Source of the DNA: Planctomyces sp.
GTDB lineage: Bacteria > Planctomycetota > Planctomycetia > Planctomycetales > Planctomycetaceae
NCBI GenBank assembly: GCA_013822855.1
Contig: PNLE01000028.1
Location: 1 to 32,108, forward strand
Length of the DNA stretch: 32,108 nt
Direction: 5' to 3'
The notes below the pieces were generated by a model. The model was not told the DNA's origin, ran no database searches, and was given only the letters and a program-made list of their open reading frames with translations. Of the stretch, positions 1 through 8,083 are shown in pieces; position 1 is the first letter of the stretch; each line of letters starts with the position of its first letter. A program made the position numbers and the translations under genes.

Positions 1-1
1 C

Positions 2-169
2 CCCGCCCACCTGATGGATCTGGTTGAGTTCGACCGCCAGCTCGAACAATTGGGGCTGGAGGTTCGCTCACGCTACTACCAACCAACAACCCGCAAGCTG
101 ACGACTCGCATGCTCCGGGATGTCGATCATTGGATGATCAGCTCGCTGATCTCGGCCGTGGGGGTCTGA
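2..169 (+). CDS. 3' end of an unidentified protein (partial)
   Basis: An open frame enters from the left edge and runs to a TGA at 167-169, giving the last 55 residues of a protein (begins PAHLMDLVEF, ends LISAVGV). The fragment is rich in charged residues and looks like a C-terminal helix-strand segment. The spacing is vaguely like the end of a class I SAM-dependent methyltransferase, but no diagnostic motif is inside the window, so no function is assigned. The next gene on the same strand starts at 334 with its own ribosome binding site. Confidence 0.5.
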   Translation, partial: PAHLMDLVEFDRQLEQLGLEVRSRYYQPTTRKLTTRMLRDVDHWMISSLISAVGV

Positions 170-333
170 CGCCGCTTGGGACAACGGGTCGCTCGCCGAC
201 AAACCCTGTCCGGAAATTCGGCGGGCGATTCTTCACTTGTGATCATGACAATCCGAAATCGCAGGCAGTCAGCGTTGCTCCAACATGCCGGACAGGCATC
301 ATCCGGACAAGCATCATACAGAGGCACCGCACC

Positions 334-756
334 ATGTCGGGTCATGGAGGCACCGGCGGCCACGCCGACGAGTTAGCCATCCGTACGTTGCAATACCTGT
401 GGATGCAGGCCAGCGGCACGGGTGACCTGGAACTCTTGAAGTCGCTCATGACCGAGGACGTGGTTTTCCTCACCCCCGGCCGGCCTCCCCTGAGCCGCGA
501 AGCATTCCTGGCGGCGTGCGAGCAGAACCGCCGCCATATGCACATCGAAGCGACGGGCCATCTGGAAGAAATCGTCATTGTGGGCGATGTGGCCTACACC
601 CGCACTTTGCTCGGCGTGAAGGTCACTTCCCTCGCCAGCGGCGGTGTGAAGCGACTTTCGGGCTATGTGATGTCGGTGTTTCGCAAAGAGCCCGGCGGCC
701 CTTGGCGACTCGCCCGCGACGCCAATCTGCTGACGCCCGAAGCGTCGACGGCGTGA
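334..756 (+). CDS. SnoaL-like / DUF4440 (NTF2-fold) protein
   Basis: A 140-residue protein with the NTF2-like layout of the SgcJ/EcaC and SnoaL-like group. An N-terminal helix (ELAIRTLQYLWMQAS) is followed by the typical LLKSLMTEDVVFLTPGRPP segment, then strands around residues 65-130 including a VGDVAYTRT strand and a C-terminal WRLARDANLL strand. Members of this family bind small molecules or act as isomerases or cyclases; the substrate here cannot be read. The ATG at 334 is chosen because GAGG lies at 321-324, nine bases upstream. The frame stays open up to 130, but that upstream part reads like non-coding sequence. The gene appears to stand alone. Confidence 0.75.
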   Translation: MSGHGGTGGHADELAIRTLQYLWMQASGTGDLELLKSLMTEDVVFLTPGRPPLSREAFLAACEQNRRHMHIEATGHLEEIVIVGDVAYTRTLLGVKVTSLASGGVKRLSGYVMSVFRKEPGGPWRLARDANLLTPEASTA

Positions 757-979
757 TTGTTGCCCGATGTGGCGAAGTCGGTTCGCTCATGGACGGGGTC
801 GCGCCACGCGATGAATTCGCGGGGCGATGGCCGGTGCTTTCACCCCGCCCCGACTGTTCGTCTCGGCCCTTGCGGCGGACTATCGAAAGGGGGGAGTTAT
901 CGGCGGGTGGTGAAACTTTGTCTCCCGTCTGGGGGTAATCGTTTCCAACTTGGCCCGCCCCTTCGAGGAATCCTCCGTC

Positions 980-2266
980 ATGTCATTCATCCACGTGCGT
1001 CTTCGATATCTGGGCGGGTTTCTGATCTGCCTGGGTGGAGTTTTTTTTCTGCCCGACGGGCTGGCCATGGCCGCCGACACGCCGGCTCAGATCCTTGAAA
1101 AGTCGAGTAGGGCGGGGGAGTTCAAGCAGGGGATCGCCCAATTGGAAACGGAGCTGGCGGCCCGGCCTGCGGAGGCCGAGGCGCGGTTCGCGTTGGGGCT
1201 GCTCCAGTTTTTGGGCGCGATCGACGAGTTCGCGGCAACGCAATACAAGTTCGGTGCCGGAGGCGGCACCGCCCGGTCTCTCGAACTGCCGTTCTTCCGG
1301 GGCATCCCGAACAACCCCGATCCTGCGCCTGTCAAATACGCCGACACACAGGCTTTGTTCGCGCAGCTCGGTAAATCCCTAGCGATCGCCGAGAAGACGC
1401 TGGCGGGTGTGGAACAGTCGCAGGTCAAACTTCCGTTCCGCCCCGGTCTCGTCGCGTTTGATCTCAACCGCGACGGCAAGATCGGTGACGAAGAATCGTT
1501 CTGGAGTCTGCTCAGGGCCGTCGTTCCGCCCGTTGGTCAGATCCCGAAGGACAAATTCCTCATCCAAGTCGACGAGGGGGATGCCGTCTGGCTGCGCGGC
1601 TACTGCCATCTGCTGATGGCGTTCTGCGATGTGTCCGCGGCCTACGACACGCGGGAACTCTTCGAGCGGACCGGCCACATGATCTATGCCAAGCCCGTGA
1701 CGCCTTACCCGTGGAGCCAAGAGCCCGAGGGGGATGCAAACAACATCTTCACCTTCCATCGCATCGCCGATCTGATTGCGATGATCCATCTCATCAACTT
1801 CGAGCTAGTCGACGCCGACAAGATGCGGAGCGCCCATGCCCATCTGCTCGAAATGATTCGGCTGAGCCGCATCAGCTGGAAGCTGATTGACGCCGAAAGC
1901 GACGATGACGCCGAGTGGGTCCCCAATGACCGCCAGAAAAGCGTGGCGATCGGCCTGCGGATTTCTCGCGATCAGATCACGGGCTGGCACCATGTGCTGG
2001 AGGAGATCGAAGCCTTGCTGAACGGCAAAAAGTTGATCCCCTTCTGGCGGGGCGACCTGTCCAAATCGAAGGGTGAGAGGGGACGCGGCGTCAACCTGGC
2101 GAAAGTCTTCCAGCAGCCGGGCCGGTTCGACATGGTCCTCTGGATCACCGGCACCGGTGCCGCCCCGTACATCGAAGAAGGACAGCTCTCGACCGACGAA
2201 TCCTGGAACCGCCTCCAAGCCGTCTTCGGCGGCCGCTTCTTCGGCTTCGCCGCGTGGTTCAATTGA
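980..2266 (+). CDS. Secreted hypothetical protein with an EF-hand loop
   Basis: A 428-residue protein. Residues 1-31 form a signal peptide (two arginines, a Leu/Gly/Phe hydrophobic core, AMA-AD cleavage region), so it is exported. Residues 35-75 resemble a TPR-like helical pair (GEFKQGIAQLETELAARPAEAEARFALGLLQ). A canonical calcium-binding EF-hand loop sits at 161-172, with D161, N163, D165, G166, I168 and E172 in the expected places. The rest is helical and ends in a short aromatic tail. I do not recognise a named family; length and architecture suggest a planctomycete-specific periplasmic or surface protein. The ATG at 980 is chosen over a TTG at 950 because it gives a proper signal peptide and has GAGGA about ten bases upstream. 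No obvious operon partner. Confidence 0.75.
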   Translation: MSFIHVRLRYLGGFLICLGGVFFLPDGLAMAADTPAQILEKSSRAGEFKQGIAQLETELAARPAEAEARFALGLLQFLGAIDEFAATQYKFGAGGGTARSLELPFFRGIPNNPDPAPVKYADTQALFAQLGKSLAIAEKTLAGVEQSQVKLPFRPGLVAFDLNRDGKIGDEESFWSLLRAVVPPVGQIPKDKFLIQVDEGDAVWLRGYCHLLMAFCDVSAAYDTRELFERTGHMIYAKPVTPYPWSQEPEGDANNIFTFHRIADLIAMIHLINFELVDADKMRSAHAHLLEMIRLSRISWKLIDAESDDDAEWVPNDRQKSVAIGLRISRDQITGWHHVLEEIEALLNGKKLIPFWRGDLSKSKGERGRGVNLAKVFQQPGRFDMVLWITGTGAAPYIEEGQLSTDESWNRLQAVFGGRFFGFAAWFN

Positions 2267-2463
2267 AGGGAACTCGCTTCAGAGTCGTTTGGCCGGAGGT
2301 GATACTCGAAGTGAAGACGATTCTCGATGGCTTCGGGGAAGTCTGACGCTCAAACCTCTTGTGAGTAGCATCACCTAAGCACGAAGTGCCAAGGCTCGGG
2401 CGATCCCGCTACTTGAATCAGGTGAACGCGTTTCTTCCCCCGCAAGATCACGTTGGATTGGAA

Positions 2464-4215
2464 TTACTCGGTTGCGACGGGGGCGACCAAAGCGCGCGGG
2501 TAGCCTCGGCCGAGTGAGGTGAGGTCTCGTCGGAAGACGACCTGGGGGGGATTGACCGTGGCGTCGACGATCACTTCCGAGCGGTTGATCGGCCCGCCGC
2601 CATCCGTGAAGCCCAGCACCTGCGCCCGGAAGACGCTGCCCCGGCAGGTGATGTAGGGGTCGAGCGTGCGCAGCGTGGCCAGATCTGCGATCCCCTCGGC
2701 GTAGAGCCAGGCGATGCTCTTCCGCTGGGCCATCAGGCTGGTGTTCGGCAAGCCGTTGGAATCGACCGGCTGCGAGGCGATGATCCCGTCGACCAGTTCT
2801 TCCGTCATCCCCGGGATGCCGTAGAGGATCTCGGGGCGGGCCTCATTGATGTTGATCCGCCCTTCGATGAAGTCGTCCTCGATCGTGCTGAGGGTTTCCG
2901 TCAAGAGTGGCAGGGTGGCGGCCAGTTGATCGGGTTCGTCCTTCCAGGGGCTTTCGAGGGTGGCCTGCGCACCATCAACCGTGGCGGTCACGCTTACGCC
3001 GATGAGGTCGAAGATCGAATTGACCTTCACCTTGCCCCCTTTGGTGATGTCGATGCCACCGCGGGTGACGGTTCCCGTTTCGCTGCTCGCCGCCTCGCTC
3101 AAGCCGCTGACGAGGGCCTGCACGGCCTGGGCATCGCGCTGCTGCCGGCCCCGCTGCGAACTGGAGCCCGAGGGGGAGCCGCCGAAGTTGCGGATTGTGG
3201 CCCCGGTCTTGGCACCGGTCTCGGGCGTGGTGGAGGTGGCGGTGTTCGGCCCGTTCATGCGGTAGGCGATGACGAATTTGGCGATGTCGGCTCCGTATTC
3301 GGTCTCCAGCTCGTCGTAGAGATCTGTGAGGAAATCGTTGTTGAGGTAGATCTTGGCGGTGCCGTCGGGACGCTTGTTCTTCTCGCGGCTGTGGACGGTG
3401 AAGTAGGCGCTCCAGCCCTGGTCGAGGAGGGTGTCGCCGTTGTCGAACGGGAGACTGGAGTCGCCGTCGGCTTCGCTGACATCGAGCAGACCGTTGCGGT
3501 TGGCGTCTTCGCCGTACAGCAATTGCGGCGTGACGCCACGAACCAGCAGCAACTCGTCGAGCGATTCGAGCGGCCCGTTCTTGGCGGTGTAGGGGGGGGC
3601 CAGTGTTTCGTAGTAGTCGGATTCGGCGCCGTTGGGCAAGGTCTCCTCGTCGGTATCGATCCAATCGCGGATGGCGGCGGCGATCTCCTCGGTCATGTTG
3701 GGGACGCTCATGAGGAGGGCACTGAGTTCCTCGTCGGTGAGTTTGAGTGCCGGCAGTCGATTGAGATTCAGCTTGCCCGATTCATCGACAACGCCGTAAC
3801 GCACGCCGTAGAGGGCCACATCCTGCGGCAAGGGGGAGACGATGGAGAAGCGGATCCGCGCGCGGGCCCGCTCGGCTTCCTCGACGTTCACGCCCTGGAA
3901 GATGGCGGGGGCGTGCCACAGGCTTTCGGCGGCGGTTTCCCCCTGCTGGGCCAGCGTTGTGGCCAGGTATTCGATCCCCGATTCGACGGCCGCCTGCACA
4001 CGGACTTCGGTCTGATAGAAATTGGTGGCCTCGAGTTCGGAGGTCATCTGCCGCGAGAACGATGCGACGCCGTAGGTGAGGAACATGGTGACAACGAGCA
4101 CCAGGATCAGCACCATGCCCCGGCGATCATCCTCACGACCATGCGGGCGAGGGAAACGGAAGGGATGGATCTGGCCGCGAGTCTTGCTGGTGGAGGGGGA
4201 GCGAGTCCACTTCAT
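2464..4215 (-). CDS. gspK: Type II secretion minor pseudopilin GspK-like protein
   Basis: A 583-residue protein with the GspK layout. A prepilin-like N-terminus has cleavage expected near G33-M34, followed by a hydrophobic helix at 34-51 that lacks the usual Glu5, as is normal for GspK. A large periplasmic domain with helix-hairpin-helix-like segments follows (residues 150-230 and RININEARPEILYGIPGM near 453). GspK caps the pseudopilus tip with GspI and GspJ. Unusual here is an acidic, EF-hand-like loop at about 236-250 (DANRNGLLDVSE), possibly a calcium site as in enterotoxigenic E. coli GspK, and a Gly/Ser/Thr-rich insertion at about 324-390. Its ATG overlaps the gspJ stop as ATGA, which indicates translational coupling. 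It is the last gene of the H-I-J-K operon. Confidence 0.88.
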   Translation of the reverse strand: MKWTRSPSTSKTRGQIHPFRFPRPHGREDDRRGMVLILVLVVTMFLTYGVASFSRQMTSELEATNFYQTEVRVQAAVESGIEYLATTLAQQGETAAESLWHAPAIFQGVNVEEAERARARIRFSIVSPLPQDVALYGVRYGVVDESGKLNLNRLPALKLTDEELSALLMSVPNMTEEIAAAIRDWIDTDEETLPNGAESDYYETLAPPYTAKNGPLESLDELLLVRGVTPQLLYGEDANRNGLLDVSEADGDSSLPFDNGDTLLDQGWSAYFTVHSREKNKRPDGTAKIYLNNDFLTDLYDELETEYGADIAKFVIAYRMNGPNTATSTTPETGAKTGATIRNFGGSPSGSSSQRGRQQRDAQAVQALVSGLSEAASSETGTVTRGGIDITKGGKVKVNSIFDLIGVSVTATVDGAQATLESPWKDEPDQLAATLPLLTETLSTIEDDFIEGRININEARPEILYGIPGMTEELVDGIIASQPVDSNGLPNTSLMAQRKSIAWLYAEGIADLATLRTLDPYITCRGSVFRAQVLGFTDGGGPINRSEVIVDATVNPPQVVFRRDLTSLGRGYPRALVAPVATE

Positions 4216-5171
4216 AGCGTTTCCTCCGCGGGTTTGGGGTCGGCCAGCGGGACGGCGATCACGAAAATCGCTTGGTTCGAAGCGGGAGCCACACCCGTGT
4301 TGAGCATGCTCCCCAGGCGGTTCTCGGCGGGCACGAATTGGACGGTCACCTCCACGGCGCGGGGGAGGGCCTGCATGGCGGGGCTGTCCCAGCTTTCCAG
4401 CCAGGTCAAGCCGTCGAAGTAACGAAAGCTGATCGACGCGATCTCCGGGGCGATGACCTGCGGCATGGCGAGGGCCTTGCCGGAGGTCTCGGCGAAACTC
4501 GCCTCCAGTCGATCGGCTTCGTAGCGGGCCAGGCCGGCGGGCGAGGGTTCGCCGGTCAACGGATCAGTTCCGCCCCCCGCCAACCAGTACCAACTGACTT
4601 GCCGCAGGTCACTGGAGGTGGTGGCGGCGTAGGTCTCATCGAAGGAGATCTCGGTCGGGACGTCGACACGAGGCAGGCTGACATGCAGTTTGAGGGTGGC
4701 CATGTCGCCCACGACGCCCACGCTTCCCGCCGCCAATTGATCGTCGGCACCGATGATCGACATGGAGGTGGTCGTGCTTGTGGTGTCCGTGGTTGTGGAA
4801 CCCTCCGTGGCGGAACCCGAGCCTGTGCTGCCGCCAGTTCCTGAACCACTGGTTCCCGAACTGCCGGTGCCACTTGTCGCGGTAGAGGTGGCAGATTCGA
4901 CGGTGCTGGTGGCGGCGGCGGCTTCCTGCAAAGTGAAGGTGACATTGCGCAGATCCGACGCGATCTGCCGCTGGATGGCCCGTAACACACGTGAGCGCTC
5001 GAGTTCCACCCGGCTGGAGACGGTGCTGCGGTAATACGTGTTGAGAGCCGCCGTCACCGCCGCCATGAGAACCGCCGTCAATGCGGCGGCCAGGAGGATT
5101 TCGAGCAGGTTGAACCCGCTCCGGGTCAGAGGTCTTTTGGAAAGGGGGTGTCGCGGGTGGTGGAGGATCAT
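4212..5171 (-). CDS. gspJ: Type II secretion minor pseudopilin GspJ-like protein
   Basis: A 319-residue pseudopilin. The prepilin peptidase site is G19 before FNLLE, with Glu at mature position 5, followed by a hydrophobic helix to about residue 44. The C-terminal globular part (about 140-319) includes strands and the VEVTVQFVP segment near the end, as in GspJ. Residues 82-138 are almost purely Ser, Thr and Gly, an uncommonly long flexible linker between the N-terminal helix region and the globular domain. GspJ joins GspI and GspK in the pseudopilus tip complex in the inner membrane and periplasm. The start codon at 5171 shares one base with the gspI stop (TGATG), and its own stop overlaps the gspK start, so the three are coupled. 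Confidence 0.87.
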   Translation of the reverse strand: MILHHPRHPLSKRPLTRSGFNLLEILLAAALTAVLMAAVTAALNTYYRSTVSSRVELERSRVLRAIQRQIASDLRNVTFTLQEAAAATSTVESATSTATSGTGSSGTSGSGTGGSTGSGSATEGSTTTDTTSTTTSMSIIGADDQLAAGSVGVVGDMATLKLHVSLPRVDVPTEISFDETYAATTSSDLRQVSWYWLAGGGTDPLTGEPSPAGLARYEADRLEASFAETSGKALAMPQVIAPEIASISFRYFDGLTWLESWDSPAMQALPRAVEVTVQFVPAENRLGSMLNTGVAPASNQAIFVIAVPLADPKPAEETL

Positions 5172-5767
5172 CAGCGCGACCCTCCAGTACTGCCACCGCC
5201 GGAACTGGTTCCGGAGGAACTGCCGCTGGTGGATGACGACGACGAGGTGCTGGTTTCCGCAGCTGCCGCTGCCGCTTCCTCGGCGGCGGCATCGATGAAC
5301 CACTGCGGATCGCGGAGCCAGCGTTTCAGGCGGAAGGCGGAACTCGCCAAGGGGGTCGAGCCATCCCGCGTCACCAGCACTTCGACGGCCAGCAGTTCGG
5401 CGTACGGGCCTTCGCCCACGGAGAGGCTCCAGGTCCAGGAGGGGTCGTCGGTGAAAGGGGTGTTCGAGGTCGAGGTCAGCGGCACTGCCCCGGCGATCGC
5501 TTCCTGCATCTTCGACTCGCACCGCCAAGTCGCTTCGGCCTGGAGGCGGGATTGAATCGCAGCCCGGCTGCCGTTCCAGACGAGTTGCGACAAGGCCACG
5601 GTCGCACCCAGGAAAATAGCCCCCGCCAGCACCACTTCCAACAAGCTGAAGCCGCGGATATGTGAACGACCAGTTGGCTTCAATCCGCGCGGTGGTCTCT
5701 GGTGGAGGGAATCGAAGGGGGGTGTCGCTCGCGAAATGTGCCGCATCAATCCCTCCCTCCCGATCAT
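5171..5767 (-). CDS. gspI: Type II secretion minor pseudopilin GspI-like protein
   Basis: A 198-residue pseudopilin. A basic leader is followed by the cleavage motif G39 before FSLLE, with Glu at +5, and a hydrophobic helix to about residue 63. Residues 64-155 form a small domain containing a C-terminal RLKRWLRDP strand. The last 40 residues are Glu/Ala then Ser/Gly/Thr (159-198), a low-complexity tail absent from typical GspI. The leader is long; an in-frame ATG at 5746 would shorten it by seven residues. Order and coupling with gspJ (one-base overlap) support GspI over other minor pseudopilins, but the family is assigned mainly from synteny and the N-terminus. Confidence 0.82.
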   Translation of the reverse strand: MIGREGLMRHISRATPPFDSLHQRPPRGLKPTGRSHIRGFSLLEVVLAGAIFLGATVALSQLVWNGSRAAIQSRLQAEATWRCESKMQEAIAGAVPLTSTSNTPFTDDPSWTWSLSVGEGPYAELLAVEVLVTRDGSTPLASSAFRLKRWLRDPQWFIDAAAEEAAAAAAETSTSSSSSTSGSSSGTSSGGGSTGGSR

Positions 5768-5843
5768 TGTTTCAAGCTGTTTGCGGATGAAGACTGGCCA
5801 TGGGACGCGAGTGTGATACGACGATCAGCCATGCTTCGCGAGA

Positions 5844-6593
5844 TCATCTGGGCCTGGGGGCGATTCCCGTGGAGGTTTCCGATGGTTCGCCGATGGTCAT
5901 GGGGAGCATGACGGCGCTGCCGGTCAATCCCCGCAGACGCACCTTGATGGTTCGTCCCGCGTTGTCCGAAAGTTTGACTTCGCCGTCGTTCGTGGTGCCA
6001 TCGGGCCGATAGATGATGGCGGGCGACCAGCGAACGTCGGCCAGTTCACTCGCGTTCTCAAGATCGGCGATCCATTGGGCGGAAATCCCTTCGGTCATCG
6101 GTTGTCCCGTGGGAGAATTCACGGGAGCCGCGAACGTCACACCGGCGGCAAGATGGCCGCCGATGGAACGGCTGCGGGTGTAAAGATTCATGCCCCCCTG
6201 CGCGATCGGCTTTCCCGTGTTGTCGACGGGGGATGGCATCCCGGAGCTTGAAGCGCCGACTTGGGCGTCTTCGATCCCGGTGCGGGTGGTCACCAGAAAA
6301 TGGTTGCCGCCCGGTTCGAAGCGGAACTCGGCCGGCTCACCGGCCTCCATGGCCATCATGCGGGCCTCGGCCAACAGGCGGCAGACCTGGTCGGCGGAGG
6401 AGATCATCGTCGCATCCCCCAACCGGCGAATGGCGACGGGAGCCACGACCGCCGCCAGCACCCCGATGACGGCCAGCACGAGCAGGATCTCAACCAACGT
6501 GAAGCCGGTTCTCCAGACTCCGCCAGCGGGATTCGACGGGAATCCCCCGACTTTGAGATCGAGGCGACGATGGATGATCGACGGGTTTTTCAT
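5844..6593 (-). CDS. gspH: GspH/FimT-type pseudopilin
   Basis: A 249-residue protein from the chosen ATG. The cleavage motif is G30 before FTLVE with Glu at +5, then a long hydrophobic helix (ILLVLAVIGVLAAVVAPVAI), then the GspH/FimT pattern in which residues 65-85 (SSADQVCRLLAEARMMAMEAGEPAEFRF) form the conserved post-helix segment before a beta-rich domain. It heads the operon H-I-J-K and leaves 76 bases before gspI. The start at 6593 is preferred because GAAGG lies just upstream and gives a leader of ordinary length; a GTG at 6683 and ATGs at 6644 and 6629 are possible. A gspG-like major pseudopilin and the export ATPase, platform and secretin genes are not in this window. Confidence 0.82.
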   Translation of the reverse strand: MKNPSIIHRRLDLKVGGFPSNPAGGVWRTGFTLVEILLVLAVIGVLAAVVAPVAIRRLGDATMISSADQVCRLLAEARMMAMEAGEPAEFRFEPGGNHFLVTTRTGIEDAQVGASSSGMPSPVDNTGKPIAQGGMNLYTRSRSIGGHLAAGVTFAAPVNSPTGQPMTEGISAQWIADLENASELADVRWSPAIIYRPDGTTNDGEVKLSDNAGRTIKVRLRGLTGSAVMLPMTIGEPSETSTGIAPRPR

Positions 6594-6708
6594 CAGACCT
6601 TCAATGGATGTAGAACGACTTTCCCGCATCGACTCCGGCGGCATGGTTGGTGGGGTTGGCTGGTGAAACACGGCTGTGGACACTCAACACTTGACCGCCG
6701 CTGGAGTT

Positions 6709-6723
6709 CTGGAAAGTTTCCAG
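6709..6723. promoter_or_regulatory. 15-bp perfect palindrome upstream of gspH
   Basis: The sequence CTGGAAAGTTTCCAG is a perfect 7+1+7 palindrome centred on G6716. It lies 116 bases upstream of the gspH start and 132 bases after the end of the FAD oxidoreductase gene, in the only gap preceding the pseudopilin operon. Size and symmetry would suit an operator for a dimeric repressor. No T-run follows, so it does not look like a terminator. The function is inferred only from position and symmetry. Confidence 0.35.
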
Positions 6724-6854
6724 TCCCTTCCATTCAATCCCGCGCGACGGGCGACAGCCAGCCCGGATTGGGAAATTCATGGTCGGCGGGGCCTTTCATG
6801 TTCTTAGCATGCCCAGTGAGAGGACGAGAGCCGTGGCCTGTTTCAACAGCCACT

Positions 6855-8015
6855 TTATTGAGGGGCCAAGCCACGAGGGGTCTTTGCTACCGGCGGCTTG
6901 CTGGCCAAGAATCGGTGGATGTCGACCTCCGAGGGGATTCGGGCACCGGTCGAGGCGTCCAAGAGCCAATCCGCTAGGAGCGGGGCCCAGAGGCTGCCGC
7001 GTGAGCCGAGGCCGTTGATCACACCCCAAGCGGAGGTCGCCTCTGGTGGATGACCTGGGAGCGAGGGGACGAGATCCTCGCGCTTCAGCCAGCCGATCAC
7101 CGGCATTTGGCCGGGAACCGCCGGGCGGACGGCTGCCTGGTGGGAGATGACCTGGGGCCGGGAGACGCCCAGTTTTTCCAGCGCGGTGCACAGCTCTGTG
7201 CGACCTTCCGGGGTGGGTTGATCATCGAGGTGCTGCGGATCGTAGGTTGCTCCCACCAGCCAGAGATCCTCTTCCTGGGGTGTGGCCCAAGCGCCGTGAT
7301 GCCAGGTGTGGGTGCTGGGCTGCCCCGGCAGCGAGACCTCGAGCAATTCCCCCTTGGCTGCGAGAAAGGGAATTCGCAGCAGTGCGGGAGAGTAACCTGT
7401 GCAGAGCACGATGCGTCGGGCGGTGATGCCGCCGACTTGCCAGACAGCGTCGGTCGCACTCCAGATGGCACTTTGTGGTGCGAATTCCTCGAACGAGAAG
7501 GCCTGTTCGCGTTCGAGCCAGGCGCGCGTCACTTCCAAGAACAACGGGAGATTGACTCTTGCGGCGAGCGGCATTTCATAGGGGCGGATGTTTTCCGGTC
7601 CCTGAAGAGGATCGCTTGACCGGCAGATCCCGGTCGGGTTGATCGCTCGCAGATAGGGCTTCAGGGAGGGGGTCTTGAAACACTTCTGCGACCAGAGTTC
7701 CTCTTCGGCGGGGCTGAGCCAGCGGAGGGCGGGCCTGTCGGTGAAGCAGCGGGTGCCCGTGTTCGCTGCCACGCGTTCATAGAAGCTTGCTGTCGCCGAA
7801 CGGAATTCGTCGAAGCGCCATCCGAGGGCCAATCGAGCGCCGGTGATCGGTGTGATCAGCCCGGCACCGACGGATGAGGCCGATGGTCTTCGCCCTTGAA
7901 CCGGGGGACGCTCGATGACATGGACGCACAGTCCGCGGGCAGCGGCTTGCCAAGCCAAAGCGGAACCTGCGAGGCCTTGTCCGACAATCAGCAGATCGAC
8001 GGGAGTTCGGCGCAC
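6855..8015 (-). CDS. FAD-dependent oxidoreductase (DAO family)
   Basis: A 386-residue protein with an N-terminal Rossmann dinucleotide-binding motif (VGQGLAGSALAWQ, glycines at 12, 14 and 17) ending at an acidic residue of the second strand (VIERP, E35). The rest fits the D-amino-acid/glycine oxidase (DAO) fold: a substrate domain in the middle and, near the C-terminus, an RPAVPGQMPVIGW segment and a final FAD-contact segment (GVINGLGSRGSLWAPLLA). The closest named relatives by architecture are glycine oxidase ThiO and the C-terminal half of MnmC. A thiG gene lies 9 kb away, but this is too weak to call it thiO. The start is a GTG at 8015; no ATG is available in frame nearby. No N-terminal signal peptide, so probably cytoplasmic. 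Confidence 0.78.
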   Translation of the reverse strand: MRRTPVDLLIVGQGLAGSALAWQAAARGLCVHVIERPPVQGRRPSASSVGAGLITPITGARLALGWRFDEFRSATASFYERVAANTGTRCFTDRPALRWLSPAEEELWSQKCFKTPSLKPYLRAINPTGICRSSDPLQGPENIRPYEMPLAARVNLPLFLEVTRAWLEREQAFSFEEFAPQSAIWSATDAVWQVGGITARRIVLCTGYSPALLRIPFLAAKGELLEVSLPGQPSTHTWHHGAWATPQEEDLWLVGATYDPQHLDDQPTPEGRTELCTALEKLGVSRPQVISHQAAVRPAVPGQMPVIGWLKREDLVPSLPGHPPEATSAWGVINGLGSRGSLWAPLLADWLLDASTGARIPSEVDIHRFLASKPPVAKTPRGLAPQ

Positions 8016-8083
8016 ATCATTCGCTTCTGGAGTTGTGGGATCTCAAATCGAGCGTGCGGAAGCGAGAAGATTTTGGGGTGAAT

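Noticed and set aside
2926..4422. Plus-strand open frame of about 498 codons
   Set aside because: It is antisense to gspK and the end of gspJ, Gly/Val-rich without motifs, while the minus-strand genes are clear pseudopilins with coupled starts.
6855..8015. Naming the FAD oxidoreductase thiO because thiG is in the window
   Set aside because: The genes are 9 kb apart in different contexts, and DAO-family sequence features do not separate ThiO from other amine oxidases.
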